Positions 1-7,110 of a stretch of DNA of 34,663 nt are shown here, one piece after another. Source of the DNA: a virus. The notes beneath the pieces are model-generated. The model was given only the letters and a program-made list of their open reading frames with translations. It was not told where the DNA came from and ran no database searches. The translations under genes and the position numbers were made by a program. Location: the IMG/VR virus record IMGVR_UViG_3300025168_000296, positions 1 through 34,663 of that record. One strand, written 5' to 3'. Each line of letters begins with the position of its first letter. Position 1 is the stretch's first letter.

Positions 1-7
1 AGGAGAT

Positions 8-355
8 ATGTCAAAGTCTACCAAGGCTGCAAGAGCAAGACACTTTGACAAAAAGAAGAAAGGGCCTGCTCCTGGCGATGCAACTGCAAAGACCAAAACT
101 TCTAAGTATACAAACAAATACAAACAGATGTATGGAGAAGAGAAACTTACAGGGTTAGTCAATAAAGCAGAGAAGACAGGAATATCATATGGTATTCTCA
201 AAAAAGTTTATGATAGAGGTTTGGCTGCATATAAGACAGGACACAGACCAGGCGCAACTTCTCAACAATGGGCATACGCAAGAGTGAATTCTTTTATTAC
301 AGGCGGTGGTGCAAGAAAATCGGACAATGATCTTTGGCAAAAGGCAAAGAAATGA
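8..355 (+). CDS. Conserved phage protein, DUF5824-like
   Basis: This 115-residue basic protein has a lysine-rich N-terminus (about residues 1-40) and a conserved C-terminal half containing VYDRGLAAYKTGHRPGATS and QWAYARVNSFITGG. From memory these match the DUF5824 family, which is widespread in T4-like marine phages and has no known function. The start at 8 is supported by AGGAGAT immediately upstream. Its stop overlaps the next start as ATGA, so the two genes are probably translationally coupled. The neighbours encode proteins with capsid-targeting-like N-termini, so a virion or head role is possible but not shown. The family call rests on recalled similarity. Confidence 0.75.
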   Translation: MSKSTKAARARHFDKKKKGPAPGDATAKTKTSKYTNKYKQMYGEEKLTGLVNKAEKTGISYGILKKVYDRGLAAYKTGHRPGATSQQWAYARVNSFITGGGARKSDNDLWQKAKK

Positions 356-567
356 AAACATTTTCACAGTATCTAGAAGAAGCAAATTCTAAGTATATTG
401 TTTCCATAAACCCTAACGATAAAAAATGGTATGTAATGGGTCTTGTGGGGAACAATAAATGGATGCCAGTTTCTAATGGATTTAAAAACAAAGCTCAGGC
501 TCAGAAGTGGGCAAAGAGTCAAGATAAGGTGGACATTGCTGCTCGTGGAGAAATAAGTGGTGCATAA
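352..567 (+). CDS. Small protein with capsid-targeting-like N-terminus
   Basis: The 71-residue product begins MKTFSQYLEEANSK. An upstream in-frame start exists at 334, but ATG 352 is preferred because it forms an ATGA overlap with the previous stop and because the MKTFxxYLxEA N-terminus recurs in neighbouring genes. In T4, internal head proteins carry a very similar N-terminal sequence (about MKTYQEFIAEA), which directs them into the prohead and is cut by gp21 after L/I-x-E. Here YLEE|A would be the cut site. The remainder (YIVSINPNDKKWYVMG, then FKNKAQAQKWAKSQ) looks like a small beta-alpha domain with no family I recognise. Packaging into the head is inferred. Confidence 0.7.
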   Translation: MKTFSQYLEEANSKYIVSINPNDKKWYVMGLVGNNKWMPVSNGFKNKAQAQKWAKSQDKVDIAARGEISGA

Positions 568-568
568 G

Positions 569-952
569 ATGAAAACGTTTAAACAATTCACAGAAGATGT
601 TTCTAAGAGTGACTTAGACCAAGTAGAGAAATATGCAGATAGGTTATTTGCGGCTGTGGGAATTGATATAGAGTTTACCAGACATTTCCTTGATAGAGTC
701 AATGATGAACGAAATAAGAAACCGATTACTTCTGCTGAACTCATTCGATTGTTTCGTTTGACTTACAAGAAATATGGTAAGAAAATTGCAAAGATGAATC
801 CAGATGCAGAAGCAGTCATAACTGACATGGAAACAGATGTTAATATGCCATTTGTTCTGAATCTTGATAGAAACAAAATGCTCGATCTTGTTGCAAAGAC
901 AGTTATGAGAAAAAAGAATTTTAAGACAAAAGATCAAAAGTTGGAAGTTTAA
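569..952 (+). CDS. Capsid-targeted-like protein of unknown function
   Basis: The product has 127 residues if it starts at ATG 569 (MKTFKQFTEDVSKS), one base after the previous stop codon. A GTG start at 557 is possible but would bury the recurring MKTFxxF motif. The leader ends FTED, a weaker match to the L/I-x-E protease consensus than its neighbours. The body carries a compact motif FTRHFLDRVNDERNKK with H39, R43 and R48, then a predicted helix (ELIRLFRLTYKKYGKK) and a beta-rich tail. The H-x3-R-x4-R arrangement loosely resembles small RNase-toxin folds such as DUF4258, but this is not a confident assignment. Confidence 0.65.
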   Translation: MKTFKQFTEDVSKSDLDQVEKYADRLFAAVGIDIEFTRHFLDRVNDERNKKPITSAELIRLFRLTYKKYGKKIAKMNPDAEAVITDMETDVNMPFVLNLDRNKMLDLVAKTVMRKKNFKTKDQKLEV

Positions 953-956
953 ATAA

Positions 957-964
957 AATAAATA
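957..964 (+). promoter_or_regulatory. Candidate T4-type late promoter (AATAAATA)
   Basis: AATAAATA matches the NATAAATA late-promoter element of T4-like marine phages. It lies just after the stop of the preceding gene and about 58 bases before the ATG at 1023. That is a plausible position for late transcription of the small gene at 1023 and the cargo-like genes beyond it. Confidence 0.5.
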
Positions 965-1022
965 GGTGTAAGAGATAATGTATTTAGCGACACAATTTAA
1001 TCTTCTTTAGGGAGAGTCTACG

Positions 1023-1190
1023 ATGTACTTTGTACAGTACGAGAAGACGCTTCCGCCTTGGTATTCTGGAATGGATAAAATCGAGGCGGAAACCTCAGAA
1101 GATGCTGTGAAGGAATTTTACAAACGCCACAATTCTTTTGAAGAGAGAATTCGGAGTGTTCGTAAAGTGCAAGACACCTACCAAAAATAA
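1023..1190 (+). CDS. 55-residue conserved-looking small protein
   Basis: The product begins MYFVQYEKTLPPWYSGMDK and ends KVQDTYQK. The start is supported by AGGGAGAG about 6 bases upstream. It reads as one small alpha/beta domain (YFVQYEK, IEAETSEDAVKEFYKRH), and the spaced aromatic and acidic residues look like real coding sequence. I do not recognise a family. The gene sits alone behind a candidate late promoter, between a capsid-targeted-like gene and a conserved acidic protein, so a late function is likely. Confidence 0.65.
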   Translation: MYFVQYEKTLPPWYSGMDKIEAETSEDAVKEFYKRHNSFEERIRSVRKVQDTYQK

Positions 1191-1207
1191 ATTATGTGAA
1201 TGAAGAT

Positions 1208-1237
1208 GTAGTGTCATTCGTTGATGGGTGACACTAC
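1208..1237 (+). other. Perfect 9-bp hairpin between genes
   Basis: GTAGTGTCA (1208-1216) pairs perfectly with TGACACTAC (1229-1237) around a 12-base loop. No T-run follows, so it is not a standard intrinsic terminator. It could be a processing or stability element, or a factor-dependent terminator, in the gap before the gene at 1269. Confidence 0.45.
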
Positions 1238-1268
1238 TGATTCTTGAGAATTTAATACTAGGAAAAAA

Positions 1269-1772
1269 ATGGCAGACGATTTCGATTTTGGGTTTAGTGC
1301 GGTATCTACCGATGAATTCAAAAAGACACAACCAGATACAGAATCAACTCCATCAACTGGTGTTTCATCAGATGAATTCGATGAGTTAAAGAAAAAGATA
1401 GATTCTATCTCAAGTTTAATACAAGCACTTGGCGATAAAGAAGATACCAGCCTGTTCGATGAGACAGGAGAAAAGATTTCCAGATTGGAAGGAAAAGTAG
1501 ATAAGATTCTCGAAATGGAATCTTCTCAAGCAGTAAATGCATTAACTGAACAAGGAAGTTCAATACGTGCAGTCATAGATGAAGTAGAAGAACGTAAAGG
1601 CGAATTGAATGAAAAATTTACGGGCAAACTCAAAGAATTAGAAACGCTGGTTATACCGATGTTAAAAGGTCTGATGAAAAATGCAGAAAAGGAATACATC
1701 TACTGGCCAGATCGAACTCCAATATTAGAAAAACAAATAGCAAAAGTATACAGCATAACGAGGCCAGAATGA
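1269..1772 (+). CDS. Conserved acidic coiled-coil protein of T4-like marine phages
   Basis: The 167-residue acidic protein starts MADDFDFGFSAVSTDEF, has a predicted coiled coil over about residues 38-130, and ends with EKEYIYWPDRTPILEKQI. Proteins with the same DFDFGF start and KEYIYWPNR-type ending are, as I recall, widely conserved in T4-like cyanophages with no assigned function. A CTAGGAAAAAA ribosome-binding region precedes the ATG. The stop overlaps the next start as ATGA, which ties it to the capsid-targeted-like genes downstream. A structural or chaperone role would fit the coiled coil but is inference. Confidence 0.7.
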   Translation: MADDFDFGFSAVSTDEFKKTQPDTESTPSTGVSSDEFDELKKKIDSISSLIQALGDKEDTSLFDETGEKISRLEGKVDKILEMESSQAVNALTEQGSSIRAVIDEVEERKGELNEKFTGKLKELETLVIPMLKGLMKNAEKEYIYWPDRTPILEKQIAKVYSITRPE

Positions 1773-1990
1773 AAAAATTTAAAGAATACTTAGGAGAAGC
1801 GTTCTTCAAAGTCAGGATTCCAGATGTCGCACCAACATTTGTAGAAGCAGATAGTGCATCTCAAGTCAAACAGAATATGAGAAAGATTCTAAAACCAGAA
1901 GTGGTTAAAGAGTTGGAAATCGAAAGGGTTACTCCTGCAAAAATGAAACAGATGTATCGTGACATGGCAAAAGAAAAAGAGGTTGAATAA
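1769..1990 (+). CDS. 73-residue capsid-targeted-like protein
   Basis: The product begins MKKFKEYLGEAFFKVRIPD, another MKxFxxYLxEA N-terminus, with YLGE|A a good L-x-E match for a prohead-protease cut. The remaining roughly 62 residues (VAPTFVEADSASQVKQNM, then a basic helix AKMKQMYRDMAKEK) are small and charged, like T4 internal proteins. The start overlaps the previous stop as ATGA and the stop lies one base before the next start, so it belongs to a tight cluster. Function is unknown; delivery with the phage DNA is inferred from the leader alone. Confidence 0.7.
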   Translation: MKKFKEYLGEAFFKVRIPDVAPTFVEADSASQVKQNMRKILKPEVVKELEIERVTPAKMKQMYRDMAKEKEVE

Positions 1991-1991
1991 A

Positions 1992-2510
1992 ATGAAAACT
2001 TTCAAAGACTATATTGTAGAATTTGACACACCAACCATCTATTGTGACATGGATGGAGTGATTGCTGATTTCATAACATTTACAAGAGAACATTTGGGAA
2101 AACCATTCAAGGATGAATACTGGACAGATCTTCCAGAAAATATGTTCTATTTGTTGCCACCTATGTCAGATGCACATCAACTTTGGAAGTTTATAGGAAA
2201 ATATAACCCCAATATTCTAACTGCTATACCAAGAAAATCGCCAGAAAGAGGTAATATTTCCGAAAGAGCTGCTGATGATAAGAAAAAGTGGGCGAAGAAA
2301 CACTTCAATGTTTCAGAAGATAGAATATATGCAGTATTACGAAAACACAAATCAAACTTTGCAAAAGATGGTAGAGATGGAAGACCAAACCTATTAATCG
2401 ATGACCATTCAAAGAATATAGCTGCATTCAAAAAAGCAGGAGGACTAGGAATAGTACATACTTCTGCAAGGAATACTATTAAAGAACTCAAGAAATTGGG
2501 ATACAAATAA
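1992..2510 (+). CDS. HAD-family 5'-(deoxy)nucleotidase-like enzyme with capsid-targeting-like leader
   Basis: The 172-residue protein begins MKTFKDYIVEFDTP and then enters a HAD fold. Motif I is YCDMDGVIADF with nucleophile D19 and D21, a motif II threonine is near T77, a motif III lysine is near K120, and LLIDDHSKN with D137/D138 is motif IV. The arrangement resembles cytosolic 5'(3')-deoxyribonucleotidases (NT5C type), which dephosphorylate nucleoside monophosphates; the substrate here is not shown. The leader ends YIVE|F, an I-x-E-like cut site, so the enzyme may be packaged in the head and injected. The leader could instead simply be the normal N-terminus. ATG 1992 is chosen over an upstream start because it follows the previous stop and restores the shared leader. 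Confidence 0.75.
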   Translation: MKTFKDYIVEFDTPTIYCDMDGVIADFITFTREHLGKPFKDEYWTDLPENMFYLLPPMSDAHQLWKFIGKYNPNILTAIPRKSPERGNISERAADDKKKWAKKHFNVSEDRIYAVLRKHKSNFAKDGRDGRPNLLIDDHSKNIAAFKKAGGLGIVHTSARNTIKELKKLGYK

Positions 2511-2512
2511 TT

Positions 2513-2520
2513 TATAAATA
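2513..2520 (+). promoter_or_regulatory. T4-type late promoter TATAAATA
   Basis: This is an exact TATAAATA element, the T4 late-promoter consensus, directly after the nucleotidase gene stop. The next ATG is at 2526, only 5 bases beyond the element, so a transcript starting there would have almost no leader for the gene at 2526 but a long one for the gene at 2688. Confidence 0.7.
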
Positions 2521-2525
2521 TTAAT

Positions 2526-2678
2526 ATGAAAACTTTTATAGAATATCTCCAAGAACGTATGACTGATGCGGAACATGACGATTTAGAACGCAGAAAAGAG
2601 CGCCATAAACGTGCAGCAGACAGAAACAAAGAAAATTTAAAAACTCGCAAAGCAAGATATAAAGATTCGCCAGAATAA
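2526..2678 (+). CDS. 50-residue capsid-targeted-like basic peptide
   Basis: The product begins MKTFIEYLQERMTDAEHD and continues as a highly charged, lysine- and arginine-rich helix ending YKDSPE. YLQE|R fits the L-x-E prohead-protease pattern, which would release a basic peptide of about 40 residues, comparable to a small T4 internal protein. No Shine-Dalgarno sequence is visible before the ATG, which sits 5 bases after an exact late promoter. A DNA-binding or internal-head role is inferred from the leader and charge. Confidence 0.6.
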   Translation: MKTFIEYLQERMTDAEHDDLERRKERHKRAADRNKENLKTRKARYKDSPE

Positions 2679-2687
2679 GGAACTATT

Positions 2688-3737
2688 ATGATTAATACAC
2701 AAAGTATGCAGAAAATGGCCGATATCCTAAGAAAGATACGGAATCCTTCTCTAACAGAAGCAACTGGTGATAAAGAAGAATATCAACGAAAACGCAAAGA
2801 AGTTGCGAAAAAGTTTGGTGTTGAATCTTGTTCTGCATTGAAAGATGAGAAAGAACGAAAAGCGTGTTATAGCGCACTTGATGCTGCTCATGTTGCCGAC
2901 CATGAAGAACAAGTTCAGACAGAAGCAAAAGTGAAGCACGAATGTCCAAAATGTAATGGTGAAGGTTGTAAACATTGTGATGGAAGGGGATATCACCTAG
3001 AAGATGAGAGTGAAGATCCAGTAGGAAAAAACGAAGAAGTTAAAGAGGCGGTTCTTGTTGACAGAGATTACAAGTATGATGGAAAAGTAATTAAAATTTC
3101 CAAAAAGAATTTTAGTAAAGTTCATAGAGATTTCAAGAACCCTACTAAGGGCAAAGAAACGATGATAACTTATGACAGTAAAGAAGGAACAGTTTTAGTT
3201 CCAGTTGAGTTTACTGAAGAAGTTGAGATCGAAGAAGAATTTTGGGCAGTTATAGACAAAGCAAAAGGTGGTGAAGTAATGGCCGTAACAACTGATGAGA
3301 AGGGTGCTAAGTCCTCTGTCAAAATGTCTAACTTTTCAAAACATGATTATCATTTTGGAAAAGATCCAAGAACTCTGAAGATTGTTAAAGTTATGGGGAA
3401 GCACAGTCAGAAAAAGGCTGAGAAAATGATTGGATCGAAATTGTCCTTCAAAGAAGAAGTTGATATTGAAGAGGGCGGACTTTATGCTGCAAAAGAACCT
3501 GCATATCCACCAACAATAGACAATCTTAAAAAGATAGTAAAAGATAAACAAAATCTTATGTTCATGTTCAAAGATGGAAGAGCAAGAGTAGATTTGTTTT
3601 CTGCATCTGCAATGACTCAGGTATATGATGCACTAAAGAAACCAGACCATAAAAAACATTTTGAAAAGATGATAGGAACTAAAGTAGGATTCCTTCAAGC
3701 ACAAGGATTTGCGATGAAAATGATTGGAGGAAAGTAA
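2688..3737 (+). CDS. Modular head-cargo-like protein with DnaJ-type zinc motif
   Basis: This 349-residue lysine/glutamate-rich protein has an N-terminal helix ending PSLTE|A (E24). It carries a four-cysteine CxxCxGxGCxxCxG motif at C86, C89, C94 and C97, like one repeat of the DnaJ zinc domain. Several acidic spacers resemble prohead-protease sites: VEIEE near residue 183 and VDIEE|G near residue 262. The spacers separate compact beta-rich modules at roughly 120-175, 184-250 and 263-349. The start is supported by AAGGAA upstream. The same spacer type recurs in the next gene. Processing into several peptides inside the prohead is inferred; I do not recognise a named family. Confidence 0.7.
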   Translation: MINTQSMQKMADILRKIRNPSLTEATGDKEEYQRKRKEVAKKFGVESCSALKDEKERKACYSALDAAHVADHEEQVQTEAKVKHECPKCNGEGCKHCDGRGYHLEDESEDPVGKNEEVKEAVLVDRDYKYDGKVIKISKKNFSKVHRDFKNPTKGKETMITYDSKEGTVLVPVEFTEEVEIEEEFWAVIDKAKGGEVMAVTTDEKGAKSSVKMSNFSKHDYHFGKDPRTLKIVKVMGKHSQKKAEKMIGSKLSFKEEVDIEEGGLYAAKEPAYPPTIDNLKKIVKDKQNLMFMFKDGRARVDLFSASAMTQVYDALKKPDHKKHFEKMIGTKVGFLQAQGFAMKMIGGK

Positions 3738-3738
3738 A

Positions 3739-5628
3739 ATGGATAAAGAATTTGCAAAATTTATAGAAACAAAAGAAGTGGATGTTGAACAGGCATTTGT
3801 GGAAGAATTTGAACTTGAAGAAGATAAGGATAATGAAGCGGCGGAATTAATGAAGCGAAGATTTGATGATGCAGGAATAAAAATGAAATCAAAGGATGGA
3901 AAAATAGTTATTGCTAAAAAAGATAAGAAAAAAGCAATGGATGCACTAACCAGATCTTTCCCAGCAACTCCTGTTATGCGGAAAACTCTTGATAAATTTA
4001 TGGATAAACACACGGATAAATTTTTCACATTTGAAGAATTTGAACTTGGTGAAGCAAGCACTTACAGAGACAAAGCAAAAGATGAGAAGAAAAAGAAACA
4101 GTTTGTTTTCGGAGGAAAAAAGAAAAGTCGTCATGGTGAGTCTGGATATGGTAAAGGAGAAGAAGTAAAGGTTGATGAAGCAAATAACCCTCTTGCAAAA
4201 GTCAAGAGAATGTTGGATGAAAAATACGTAAATCAAGATAAGTTTTTCCCTACAGTATTGTTAGATGGACTTAAAAAAGCAATTCCTGGCGTGAAGTTGG
4301 TTCGACATTCAATCAAACATCCAAGATCTAGTGAAACAATACCTGGCCTCGGATTACAATTGTCTGGTGATAAGGGTGTCAGGATTATGGTTCAGTATGA
4401 AAAAGAAGATTCTCCCCCTTCAAAAAGTTTTAAGCCGGGAGAAAAGATTATCGATATAGATCCAGAAACAGGGAAAAAAGAAGTTACTGATACATCTATA
4501 GTAGGTGGATTTGCTGTATGGATTAATGATGTAGGAAAAATATGGAAACCAAATGAAACTAGGTGGATTCAAGCAAAAGATTTCAGAGATCCTAAAAAGG
4601 TTGTCCAATTTCTTAAAACCAAAGTTAAGAGAATGTTGAAAGCAGGATATATGTATTCTTCTTACAATAAGGAAGAAGTTGAACTTGATGAAAGTGCTAT
4701 GTTACAGGCTAAAATGGCATTAGGTGATGCAGACATAAAACACAAAGAACATAATGGAAAAATAATAATCAATAAGAAAGATAAGAAAAAAGCACAGGAT
4801 GTTTTAATTAAATCTTTTTCTAAAAAAGGAAAACCTCCAAAATTAACTATTGCATCTGGTTCTTTTCAAGAAGAAGTTGAACTTGATGAAGCAAAGAGTA
4901 AGCTCCCACCTCATCTTGCGAAGTTCTTTGATAAAGACGGAAATTTGAAAAAGGATGCCGCAGCACGTGTTGCAAAAGGTAGAGAAAAAATAAACTGGAT
5001 AGATGTAACCCCTAAAGGTTATGGGCCAAAAGAAGAAGGTATCGATATTGAAAAAGCAAGTATGGGAGCAGTCATAAAAGATTTCCAAGATTCCGATGCA
5101 CCACAATTCAAAGGTAAGTCAGACAAGAAACGCAAAGAAATGGCCATTGCCGCAAAACTTTCCAAAGAAGAAAAAGAAGAGGATGATCCAAAATCCAAAA
5201 AGAAAGACAAGTTAAACTTCAAACCCAAAATGGACGAGAAACAAATGAAAAAATATAAAGAACTCTTTGCTGGGTTACGAGAAAAACGTGCTCAAGAAAG
5301 AACACTTAAAAAGACTGTTTCAGACTATCACAAAGAAGAAGTCAAAGAAGCAGTTTTAGATAACGGACTTGAAGTCGGAGAACAGGATTGGGATGGACAT
5401 TATAGACATTCTCATGCATATCCAAATCTTAATGTCAACTTTGCGAAGTACATAGATGAAGGTTTAGAAGGCCCATATGAACTTAGTGGAGAAGTGTATT
5501 TTTATGATAGAAAAGTACATATGTTTTACTCCGTTTCAGGGGAAGATTATGTCGATGAAGAAACGGCAAAAGATATTGCCTATAGACTCCATAAAGACGG
5601 TGCTTACAAACCAGAATTGGGTCGTTAA
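3739..5628 (+). CDS. Large polyprotein-like virion protein with repeated L-x-E spacers
   Basis: The 629-residue protein starts at ATG 3739, which has GGAGGAAAG upstream; a TTG start at 3724 is less likely. Acidic spacers recur: EFELEE (26-28), EFELGE|A (103-105), EVKVDE|A (145-147), EVELDE|S (316-318), EVELDE|A (382-384) and EVKE|A (535-537). Most fit the (L/I)-x-E rule of T4 gp21. Between them are modules. Residues 45-74 and 331-360 are an internal repeat with 19 of 30 identical positions; 418-430 contain the NWIDVTPKGYGP motif seen in other marine phage proteins; 540-629 form a separate acidic alpha/beta domain. A packaged precursor cut into peptides is inferred. Confidence 0.7.
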   Translation: MDKEFAKFIETKEVDVEQAFVEEFELEEDKDNEAAELMKRRFDDAGIKMKSKDGKIVIAKKDKKKAMDALTRSFPATPVMRKTLDKFMDKHTDKFFTFEEFELGEASTYRDKAKDEKKKKQFVFGGKKKSRHGESGYGKGEEVKVDEANNPLAKVKRMLDEKYVNQDKFFPTVLLDGLKKAIPGVKLVRHSIKHPRSSETIPGLGLQLSGDKGVRIMVQYEKEDSPPSKSFKPGEKIIDIDPETGKKEVTDTSIVGGFAVWINDVGKIWKPNETRWIQAKDFRDPKKVVQFLKTKVKRMLKAGYMYSSYNKEEVELDESAMLQAKMALGDADIKHKEHNGKIIINKKDKKKAQDVLIKSFSKKGKPPKLTIASGSFQEEVELDEAKSKLPPHLAKFFDKDGNLKKDAAARVAKGREKINWIDVTPKGYGPKEEGIDIEKASMGAVIKDFQDSDAPQFKGKSDKKRKEMAIAAKLSKEEKEEDDPKSKKKDKLNFKPKMDEKQMKKYKELFAGLREKRAQERTLKKTVSDYHKEEVKEAVLDNGLEVGEQDWDGHYRHSHAYPNLNVNFAKYIDEGLEGPYELSGEVYFYDRKVHMFYSVSGEDYVDEETAKDIAYRLHKDGAYKPELGR

Positions 5629-5664
5629 TAATAACAATTTTTAAATTTAATACAGGAGAATAAA

Positions 5665-6255
5665 ATGTCCTTATGGGGAAAAACCGCAGCTGGTACACAA
5701 GCACAAAAACCAAAGTGGTTGTCTACCGATGAAAACTCGGAATTCAAGAAACAAGATATATTTGCACAAACACCTGGCTGGGCTCAAAAGGCCGGAACTA
5801 AAGCATCTGGTAATGATAACTCATCTGCACAGGAAGAAATTCTTGCTTGTGTTGGTGGACTTTCTACTACACTTGGTGGTGCATCTGTTACAAGTGTACG
5901 CTGGACTACAACTGCAACCGCAGCAGGATCACGAACAGTTACTGCTCAAGTTACATTTGATGAAGAAGTCACAGTAACCGCTCCAAATGCAAGTAATGAA
6001 CCACGAATCGTATGTGCAGTCGCAAGTTCATTCCCTGCAACTACTTTATCATATACTGCTGGAACAGGAACAAACAGATTAACATTTGCAAAAGCAAGTG
6101 TTTCTGTTAATAACGGTGGAACTTGTTCAATTGGTGGTGGTTCAGGTGCAGCAATTACATATGCTGGTTCTGGTGCTATCGTAGATCAAGATGGTACTGC
6201 TGCTACTGTTGCAACAACTGGTACAACGATTGCAACGTATACTGGAACTGCGTAA
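5665..6255 (+). CDS. Beta-rich virion structural or decoration protein
   Basis: The 196-residue protein begins MSLWGKTAAGTQAQKPKWL, an N-terminus I associate with structural proteins of T4-like marine phages. It then becomes a threonine, glycine and alanine-rich beta domain (VTAQVTFDEEVTVTA), likely Ig-like or jelly-roll in type. ACAGGAGAATAAA precedes the ATG. It follows the head-cargo cluster and precedes adhesin-like genes, and a large hairpin lies after its stop. Virion location is inferred from composition and neighbours. Confidence 0.65.
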   Translation: MSLWGKTAAGTQAQKPKWLSTDENSEFKKQDIFAQTPGWAQKAGTKASGNDNSSAQEEILACVGGLSTTLGGASVTSVRWTTTATAAGSRTVTAQVTFDEEVTVTAPNASNEPRIVCAVASSFPATTLSYTAGTGTNRLTFAKASVSVNNGGTCSIGGGSGAAITYAGSGAIVDQDGTAATVATTGTTIATYTGTA

Positions 6256-6269
6256 CCTATATAATTTAA

Positions 6270-6320
6270 GCGTCTAGAGTAATTCCTTTGGGGAGATTAT
6301 TTCTCCCCAAACTCTAGCGC
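6270..6320 (+). terminator. Large two-tier hairpin, probable terminator or processing site
   Basis: An inner perfect stem TTTGGGGAGA / TCTCCCCAAA closes a 5-base loop. It sits inside an outer stem CTAGAG / CTCTAG extended by GCG / CGC, with a 7-base bulge on the left side. The element lies in the 115-base gap between two structural genes. No T-run follows, so it may act as a factor-dependent terminator or an mRNA end-stabiliser rather than a classical intrinsic terminator. Confidence 0.6.
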
Positions 6321-6370
6321 ATAATAATCCATAGGTGTTGAGTCCCAACATCTTAGCCTAGGAGATATAA

Positions 6371-6850
6371 ATGGCAGATAAAAAAATTAGTGCGTTGACT
6401 GCAACAGTAACAACTGCAGCATCGGACATCGCTCATGTCGTAACCGATATGGGAAGTACACCTGTTAATAAAAAGATTACAGTCGCAAATCTTTTTAATA
6501 CGATACCAACAACAATTGGATATGGAACTACTGCTGTTAGTTCAGTAACAGTTTCAACAACAACTCAAGCACTTGACGGAAAAGCATTGTTCCTTTGTAC
6601 TGGAACTGCATCCGCAGCCTGTGTTGCAACAATGACAGCAGGAGATCATGTTGGACAGACAATTACTATTGCTTTAATTGCAACTGCACCAACAAGTTTT
6701 AAAGTAACTCCAGCAAATTTCTTAGATCATACTGGTGGATCAAATACTAAAATTAGTATTCCAACAGTTGGTTCTAATGCTACCTTGTTGTGGACAGGGG
6801 CTAAGTGGATTGTAACATCATTGATAGGAAACGCTGTAACAAGCACATAA
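6371..6850 (+). CDS. Tail-fibre or virion adhesin-like protein with MADKKI docking module
   Basis: The 159-residue product starts MADKKISALTATVTTAASD, and residues 1-45 end in NKKITVANLFNT. The large fibre gene at 7088 has an equivalent N-terminus (MADKRITELNELT, then TKKISVANF), so the two proteins share an N-terminal module of about 40 residues. The rest is a beta-rich domain ending LLWTGAKWIVTSLIGNA, typical of small phage decoration or fibre proteins. CTAGGAGATATAA gives a strong ribosome-binding site. Exact virion position is unknown. Confidence 0.6.
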   Translation: MADKKISALTATVTTAASDIAHVVTDMGSTPVNKKITVANLFNTIPTTIGYGTTAVSSVTVSTTTQALDGKALFLCTGTASAACVATMTAGDHVGQTITIALIATAPTSFKVTPANFLDHTGGSNTKISIPTVGSNATLLWTGAKWIVTSLIGNAVTST

Positions 6851-6879
6851 TTGATAATCTCATTTGAAAGTGAAAAAAC

Positions 6880-7110
6880 ATGGCAAAGAATATAGGTCTT
6901 GAAAAAATAAAAGAAAAACGTGATACTCTTATAGAACAATTCAACAGTCTACAAGATAAGAAAAAAGAAATGTTGAAACAAATGGAACTTGTTGATACCG
7001 ATATAGTTACAGTAAGAGGAGCAATTCTCTTATGTAATGAATGGGTAACAGAAATAGAACCAGAACCTTCTAAAGAAGAAGAAACAAATGGCGGACAAAC
7101 GAATAACTGA
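6880..7110 (+). CDS. Small coiled-coil protein upstream of fibre gene
   Basis: The 76-residue product is largely one predicted alpha-helical coiled coil (IGLEKIKEKRDTLIEQFNS, then KKKEMLKQMELVDTDI), with an acidic C-terminal tail. It overlaps the fibre gene start by 23 bases, which suggests translational coupling. By position it could be a fibre assembly chaperone or a trimerising accessory, but no family is recognised. The ribosome-binding region (GAAAGTGA) is weak. Confidence 0.6.
   Translation: MAKNIGLEKIKEKRDTLIEQFNSLQDKKKEMLKQMELVDTDIVTVRGAILLCNEWVTEIEPEPSKEEETNGGQTNN

Noticed and set aside
3724-3738. TTG start giving a five-residue longer polyprotein-like product
   Set aside because: ATG 3739 has GGAGGAAAG at the right distance; the TTG start would overlap that site.
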